A stretch of 64,000 nucleotides of DNA from Cyanobacteria bacterium PR.3.49. Its GTDB lineage: Bacteria > Cyanobacteriota > Vampirovibrionia > Obscuribacterales > Obscuribacteraceae. The notes under the pieces are model-generated. The model saw only the letters and a program-made list of their open reading frames with translations, did not search any database and was not told the DNA's origin. The stretch is from the NCBI GenBank assembly GCA_013997645.1, contig PNKB01000002.1, positions 43,006-107,005 on the forward strand, read 5' to 3'. The position numbers were made by a program, and so were the translations under genes. Positions 58,422 through 64,000 of this stretch are shown here, piece by piece. Position 1 is the stretch's first letter, and every line of letters begins with the position of its first letter.

Positions 58422-59228
58422 CTACTTACTCTTTGCAGTTTCCTTGCTTTTCTCCGTAAATGCGACGTGGCACTGATTTTTTGGCAGATGAATGTGATCT
58501 GCCAGGTGCAAAGCCTTCAAAATGCAAACCGATACCCAGGTCGCGTCAAATTCACGTTCAGTCAATCCGTGTCTGACTGATTGAGGGAAGGCGTGGTGAT
58601 TGTTATGCCATCCTTCTCCCATCGTCAGAAGCGCGATGGGCAGAACATTTCGACTGTCATCGCCGCATTTGTAGGTTTCATAACCGAACCTTTGCAGGTG
58701 GCAAACACTATTCACTAAAAGAGGTCCGACGAATGCAAGAGCTGTGGCGCACAAATTGGCCGCCAGTACGATTGGACCGAAAGCATAGAAAATTGACACT
58801 CTAAAAGCGATTCCAATACCCAAGCACAGATAACTGTGCCAGGCCGTGTGCCCGCAATGCAGCAGCCGATAGACAGGATCTCTGTATAAATCCGGCGCCA
58901 GCAGGCGGCTTTGCTCATCGGTGATGTGCACTTTTGGATCCCACATCCAGGCAATGAATGCATGCCATAAACCGTCATGCGGTGAATGTGGATCGCCTTT
59001 GTGATCTGAGTATCGGTGATGCAGTCGATGAGTTGTCACCCAAAAAATCGGAGAGCCTTCAAATGCCAGGTACGCACCGGAGACAACTATGTATTCAAGC
59101 CATTTTGGAATACGCAAAGAATGATGAGATAAAAGGCGATGATATCCAAGTGAAATTCCATGCATATGGTAGAAGAAAAAGAAAGTAAACGCGGCGATAA
59201 ATGTGCCTACAGAATTCCACTCGAGCAT
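58422..59228 (-). CDS. Acyl-CoA (delta-9-type) fatty acid desaturase
   Basis: Three histidine boxes HRLLSHH, HRLHHRYSD, HNNHH. Confidence 0.93.
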   Translation of the reverse strand: MLEWNSVGTFIAAFTFFFFYHMHGISLGYHRLLSHHSLRIPKWLEYIVVSGAYLAFEGSPIFWVTTHRLHHRYSDHKGDPHSPHDGLWHAFIAWMWDPKVHITDEQSRLLAPDLYRDPVYRLLHCGHTAWHSYLCLGIGIAFRVSIFYAFGPIVLAANLCATALAFVGPLLVNSVCHLQRFGYETYKCGDDSRNVLPIALLTMGEGWHNNHHAFPQSVRHGLTEREFDATWVSVCILKALHLADHIHLPKNQCHVAFTEKSKETAKSK

Positions 59229-59280
59229 CTCAATTGTTCCTTATTTTGCTGTCAATTAAAAAATGATATTTTGACGTCTA

Positions 59281-59496
59281 TTAAGTGATCAATTCTTCTA
59301 CCAATTCTTTCTCCGCTGCAAGCCAATCCTCGACGTGATAGCCGTGAACGCAGCCACGCTGCAGATAGAGATCGTAAGCGCGTTGGCAGATTGTTTCATA
59401 GCGCACTGGAGTAGCATGAACAATCACGTGTGGCTTGTTTGTCTCGCCTCTGCTCTTTGTTTTTTCTGCTTCTTCTTGCGCAACTTGCGTAGCCAT
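59281..59496 (-). CDS. DUF2934-type small protein
   Basis: ICQRAYDLYLQRGCVHGYHVEDWLAAEKELVEEL matches the DUF2934 pattern. Confidence 0.7.
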   Translation of the reverse strand: MATQVAQEEAEKTKSRGETNKPHVIVHATPVRYETICQRAYDLYLQRGCVHGYHVEDWLAAEKELVEELIT

Positions 59497-59528
59497 TACA
59501 TTTTCTCCTTACAAAAGTTACAGTCAAT

Positions 59529-61430
59529 TCATTGGGCTTTCATGTATTCATCCGGTGAAACCAGTTTTAAAGGCGCACTTTTCTTTGTTTCGCCGGGGAA
59601 GATAGAGGCAAGATCTCTTTGATTGAGCGCTTCTTTCTCAAGAAGCATCTCAGCACCGCGACAAAGATTCGCCTTATATTTTGAAAGAATGGCAATTGCT
59701 TTCTGCTCGGCATTTTGTATCAGTTGCCTGATTGACGCATCGATTTCTTTGAGCGTTTCTTCGCTCAAATTGTTGGTTCTGTGCGTTCTGGACGGAGTGT
59801 TGTCGAGGAACATTGAGGATTCGACATCATAAGCAACGGGTCCCAAAGACTCGACCATGCCATAACGAGTGACCATGCTGGTAGCTATATCTGTCGCTTT
59901 GCTCAGATCATCGCAGGCTCCGGTAGACAGTTCTTGGAATGTGATCAATTCTGCCGCTCTGCCACCGAGAAGCACGGCTAGCTTATTTTCAAGATCTTCT
60001 TTGGAGACCAGATAACGATCTTCGGTCGGCCTTTGCATTGTGTAGCCGAGTGCACCGATTCCTCTGGGAATGATGGAAATTTTTTGCACCGGGTCGGTGC
60101 CCGGCAGCGCCATTGCCACAAGGGCATGACCCATCTCATGGTGCGCGACAACGTTTCGCTCTTTCACGCTTAAAATGCGACTCTTCTTTTCCAGACCGCC
60201 GGTAATTCTCTCGATCGCTTGTGTAAAGTCTTCTTCTTTTACAGTTTGTGCTTCGGATCGAGTGGCGACAATCACCGCTTCGTTGACCAAATTAGCCAGA
60301 TCTGCTCCGGTGAAGCCTGGTGTCATTGCGGCTATTTCTTCCACTTTTATTGATGGATCGATTTTTTTGTCTTTGAAGTGCACGTTGAGTATCTGTATGC
60401 GTCCAAGTTTGTCGGGACGATCGACCAGTATGTGACGATCGAAACGACCAGCTCTCAGCAGTGCCTGATCAAGAATTTCCGGCCTGTTTGTTGCTGCCAG
60501 AAGGACCACTCCCTGGCGCGGATCAAACCCGTCCATCTCAACGAGAAGCTGATTGAGTGTCTGTTCCTTTTCATCGTGCCCGCCCATCATTGAGTTCAGT
60601 CCGCGTGCTCGTCCCAATGCATCCAGCTCGTCGATAAAAACTATACAGGGAGCATTTTTCTGTGCTTGCGCAAATAAGTCTCTGACGCGCGCTGCACCCA
60701 CACCGACGAACATTTCCACAAACTCGGAACCGCTCATGGAAAAGAAAGGAACCGATGCTTCGCCGGCAACGGCGCGTGCCAAAAGTGTTTTTCCGGTTCC
60801 GGGCGGACCAACCAGGAGGATGCCTTTAGGCAGATGCCCACCCAGGCGCGTGAAACTTTCAGGATGCTTGAGAAAACCAATTACTTCCTTCAACTCTTCT
60901 TTTGCTTCGTCGACACCCTCCACATCCTGGAAGGTAGTCTTAACTTTATCTTCCATATAGACTTTTGCTTTGTTCTTTTCGATCGACATCAATCCGGGCA
61001 TCATTCCGCCTGCGCCGGCACCACCTTGTCCAGCCATGCGGTTCATCAAGATAACCCAGAAACAAATGAAAACCAGGGGTGGAAGCACCAGGCTGAAGAC
61101 AGAATTCCAGAACTTGTCGTGCCTCACTCCTGTGAATTTGACCTTTGTTGCCGAGAGGCGTTTAACGAGATCGGGATCATCAACTTTGTATGTCTTATAG
61201 ATTTTGAAGTTGTCACCACTTTTGGTAGCAACTAGTTCGTGTTCGTCTATCGTCACTTCTTCAAAGCGACCATTCCCCGCTTCGCTCATAAAGGTGCTGT
61301 AAGGCAGCATTTCGATCCTTGCTGCGTTGAATACGGGGGTAAAGAAAATCACTATCCAAAAAGCAGCGATAAGTACCCACGGAAAGATGTCCGAAGCTGT
61401 TGTTTTCTCGTTCTTGGCTGGTTGCTGCAT
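59529..61430 (-). CDS. ftsH: ATP-dependent zinc metalloprotease FtsH
   Basis: [21 protein letters not shown] region [25 protein letters not shown] zinc motif. Confidence 0.96.
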   Translation of the reverse strand: MQQPAKNEKTTASDIFPWVLIAAFWIVIFFTPVFNAARIEMLPYSTFMSEAGNGRFEEVTIDEHELVATKSGDNFKIYKTYKVDDPDLVKRLSATKVKFTGVRHDKFWNSVFSLVLPPLVFICFWVILMNRMAGQGGAGAGGMMPGLMSIEKNKAKVYMEDKVKTTFQDVEGVDEAKEELKEVIGFLKHPESFTRLGGHLPKGILLVGPPGTGKTLLARAVAGEASVPFFSMSGSEFVEMFVGVGAARVRDLFAQAQKNAPCIVFIDELDALGRARGLNSMMGGHDEKEQTLNQLLVEMDGFDPRQGVVLLAATNRPEILDQALLRAGRFDRHILVDRPDKLGRIQILNVHFKDKKIDPSIKVEEIAAMTPGFTGADLANLVNEAVIVATRSEAQTVKEEDFTQAIERITGGLEKKSRILSVKERNVVAHHEMGHALVAMALPGTDPVQKISIIPRGIGALGYTMQRPTEDRYLVSKEDLENKLAVLLGGRAAELITFQELSTGACDDLSKATDIATSMVTRYGMVESLGPVAYDVESSMFLDNTPSRTHRTNNLSEETLKEIDASIRQLIQNAEQKAIAILSKYKANLCRGAEMLLEKEALNQRDLASIFPGETKKSAPLKLVSPDEYMKAQ

Positions 61431-61468
61431 CTCAATACTGGGCCTTTTCGTTTTTACTTATTTCCGTT

Positions 61469-61972
61469 CTAGACTTGCACGTGCGTCTTCATCTCGTCAG
61501 GTATGTCGGATTCGTCTAACTCGAAGTCGAGCATGTCTGCGTCTGCCGCCCTTACGATACTCACGGAGCAAGGAGCATGAGACGCGATATAGAAAGATAC
61601 GCTGCCCAGAAGTGCTCTCTCGAGACCCCTGCGCCCGTGTGAGCCCATGACGATCATGGAAGGATGCCACTCGTGAGCGCAGCTAAGAATTTCTTTTGCT
61701 GTGTGTCCAACCAGCACTTCGTAAGTTGTGTACGCCTCTGGTTGCAGCTTCAAAAAACTGGACTTAGATTGTGACAGCAGTTTGTCTGCGTGCGTTTTCT
61801 CTTCGTCGAACAGAGCTTTCTTTTGTTCGATAGTTTTGCCAGGTTGCAGATCAAGCGGTGCCACCACGCATATTAGTTTGAACTCGGTGCCTGCCGGCCA
61901 GTTGTGCTTGGCCGCAAAACGAACAACGGCATCGCCGAAGAGCTTGTCGGATATTGCAAGTAGCACTTTCAC
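61469..61972 (-). CDS. Universal stress protein
   Basis: MVMGSHGRRGLERALLGSVSFYIASHAPCSVSIVR. Confidence 0.9.
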   Translation of the reverse strand: MKVLLAISDKLFGDAVVRFAAKHNWPAGTEFKLICVVAPLDLQPGKTIEQKKALFDEEKTHADKLLSQSKSSFLKLQPEAYTTYEVLVGHTAKEILSCAHEWHPSMIVMGSHGRRGLERALLGSVSFYIASHAPCSVSIVRAADADMLDFELDESDIPDEMKTHVQV

Positions 61973-62050
61973 TTTGAAATTCCCCCGCAGGCAAATGTGA
62001 GCGATCTGTCTTACAGGTTATTTCATACAGCTCTTCGGGGCCATCGACCT

Positions 62051-64000
62051 TTAGTATGGTGTCGCCTGAAGGGCCGGTGCGTTTGACCTGTCAATACTGC
62101 GATAGAAAACATGTTTTGCCGCCTCGACAACAAGCAGATATGCAATTGCGATCGATCCGAGTATGGCGTAGAAGACAGGTGGCAGCGGCGTAAAGCCAAT
62201 GTGTATACCGAAAGGCGGCAAAGTCAGCAGGCAGGCAATTGCAATTATCGAAAGGCTGAGTACAATCAGGAATTTTCCTGGTTTGCTCTTGAAACAGTTA
62301 CGTTTGGTGCGGATTATGTAAATTACCAGAATCTGCGTAGCCAGTGACTCGACGAACCAGCCGGAGTGGAACAATTTTTCATTCGCTTGCAAATAATTCA
62401 CGAGCACATAGAAAGTTATGAAATCGAAGATCGAGCTAATTGGTCCAAAAGTGAGCATAAATTTGCGAACGAATGAAATGTCTCCGTGTGTAGGATTAGT
62501 CAATGTTTCCTCATCGACATTGTCGCTGGGCAGTGCCAATTCGGAGACATCATAAAGAAGGTTGTTGAGAAGGATTTGAACAGGGAGCATGGGCAAAAAA
62601 GGAAGAATGAGCGTCGCCAGAGCCATGCTGAACATATTGCCGAAATTGGAGCTGGTGGCCATGAGAATGTACTTTTGAACGTTGGCAAAGGCTCTTCGTC
62701 CCGCCCTGATTCCTCCATGCAAAACTTTCAAGTCCTGCTTCAAAAGCACCATGTCTGCCGCCTGTTTTGCGACATCGACAGCCGTGTCTACTGAAATGCC
62801 AACATCTGCTGAATGGAGCGAAGGTGCGTCATTAATTCCATCGCCTAAAAAGCCTACGATTTTACCGCGCGCTTTCAGTGCTGTAATAATTCTCGTTTTT
62901 TGCGCAGGATTTACTCGGCAGAAAAGATTCACCGTTTGTGCTTGAGCTTGCAAGGCGTTGTCATCGAGGTGATTTATGTCGTTGCCGGTCAAGAGACCTT
63001 TTATTCCAAAGTCCAGCTTTTCGCATACATATTTGGCGGCTAATTCATGGTCTCCTGTGAGAATTTTTACCTCGACATTGTCATCGTGCAATGCCTTGAT
63101 TGCTTCGGCGGCAGATTTTTTTGGAGGGTCGAGAAAAGCTGCGAAGCCGGCGAAAATAAGCTCTGTTTCGTCGGTGAGTTTGGCGTGGTCATGACCTTGA
63201 TCAACATTGCGATAGGCGATGGCCAATATGTGAAAGCCGTCTGACGCAAGGGTTTCAAAAAGATTATTGATGGCAGTTGTGCTTTGCGTATCCATATCCT
63301 TGATGATGCCGTCCGGCGCGTCGAATTTGGTGCAGAGATTCAGAATACTGTCTGGAGCTCCTTTTACTGCAAGAGTGCGCTCTCCTTTTCTCTCTGCAAG
63401 AACGGATACTCTTCTTCTTTCGAAGTCGAAAGGAACTTCGTCAAGCTTTTTCCAATCGGACATCTCCACTGGTCCGTGCGAAAGAATCGCATCGTCCAGC
63501 GGGCTTTTTACACCTGTTTCAAAATAACTGTTGACGTATGCCAGTCTGAATACTTTCTCGCTGTCGTTGCCCCCCACATCTACGTGTTTTTGCAGATGAA
63601 CCTTTCCTTCGGTCAGGGTTCCTGTTTTGTCAGTGCACAAAATTTCCATGGAGCCCAGGTCTTGAACTGCCGATAAGCGTTTGACAATCACCTGTGCCTT
63701 GGACATTTGAAGAGCTCCGCCCGTTAAGGTCACAGTTATCACCATAGGCAAAAGCTCCGGGGTCAATCCCACGGCAAGAGCTACACCGAAAAGCAATGAT
63801 TGAAGCAGCGGTCTGTGAAAAGCAACATTGACCGCAAATGCGAAGACGACCAGAACGAGTGTAAAGCGCATGATCAGCATGCCGAACTTTCTGATGCCGA
63901 TTTCAAATGAAGTCTCCGGGCGGCGTGCTGAGAGACTTTTCGATATACTGCCTAGAATCGTTTTGGCACCCGTGTTTATGATTTGGAGTTTTGCAGTGCC
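62051..64000 (-). CDS. MgtA-like Mg2+-transporting P-type ATPase (5' truncated at window edge)
   Basis: SMEILCTDKTGTLTEG, GDGINDAPSLHSADVG; frame stays open to 64000 (upstream residues SARRPETSFEIGIRKFG). Confidence 0.85.
   Translation of the reverse strand, partial: GTAKLQIINTGAKTILGSISKSLSARRPETSFEIGIRKFGMLIMRFTLVLVVFAFAVNVAFHRPLLQSLLFGVALAVGLTPELLPMVITVTLTGGALQMSKAQVIVKRLSAVQDLGSMEILCTDKTGTLTEGKVHLQKHVDVGGNDSEKVFRLAYVNSYFETGVKSPLDDAILSHGPVEMSDWKKLDEVPFDFERRRVSVLAERKGERTLAVKGAPDSILNLCTKFDAPDGIIKDMDTQSTTAINNLFETLASDGFHILAIAYRNVDQGHDHAKLTDETELIFAGFAAFLDPPKKSAAEAIKALHDDNVEVKILTGDHELAAKYVCEKLDFGIKGLLTGNDINHLDDNALQAQAQTVNLFCRVNPAQKTRIITALKARGKIVGFLGDGINDAPSLHSADVGISVDTAVDVAKQAADMVLLKQDLKVLHGGIRAGRRAFANVQKYILMATSSNFGNMFSMALATLILPFLPMLPVQILLNNLLYDVSELALPSDNVDEETLTNPTHGDISFVRKFMLTFGPISSIFDFITFYVLVNYLQANEKLFHSGWFVESLATQILVIYIIRTKRNCFKSKPGKFLIVLSLSIIAIACLLTLPPFGIHIGFTPLPPVFYAILGSIAIAYLLVVEAAKHVFYRSIDRSNAPALQATPY

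Noticed and set aside
1-64000. CRISPR array, transposon or prophage
   Set aside because: No regularly spaced repeats, transposase/integrase motifs or phage genes seen in the ORFs.

Overview
64 kb window of a GC-moderate bacterial chromosome, dense with CDS on both strands. I saw no rRNA, tRNA, CRISPR array or transposase. Main blocks: (1) 0-6 kb: small hypotheticals, a ribbon-helix-helix-like regulator with a repeat-rich upstream region, and an APC-type permease. (2) 6-8.3 kb: OprB-like porin. (3) 8.6-21.4 kb: a K+ homeostasis island with kdpF(ABC)DE, including two 30-aa ORFs (one is KdpF) absent from the supplied ORF track, a second APC-type permease, and a second KdpD-like/KdpE-like pair. 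(4) 21.4-26.3 kb: SWIM/SNF2 helicase and a CpaB/SAF-type protein. (5) 27-38.6 kb: two tandem calpain-like proteins (one seems to lack the catalytic Cys) followed by three tandem Ser/Thr kinases with a TM segment and LRR-like C-terminus, then a zinc-ribbon/TPR protein. (6) 38.7-47.7 kb: TPR protein, PAS histidine kinase, RD-repeat and N/D-rich protein, OmpR-type regulator, papain-like protease-domain protein, Gly/Asp-rich protein. (7) 48-64 kb: a stress/dormancy-like island with HPF-CSD fusion, TauE, c-type cytochromes, three USP genes, qNOR, PlsC-like acyltransferase, eRF1-like protein, ferredoxin, orphan PaaA-like diiron protein, desaturase, DUF2934, FtsH and a truncated MgtA-like ATPase. The gene mix suggests a non-photosynthetic relative of Cyanobacteria (Obscuribacter-like), but this is only an impression. 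All family calls come from motif recognition by eye; no searches were run.
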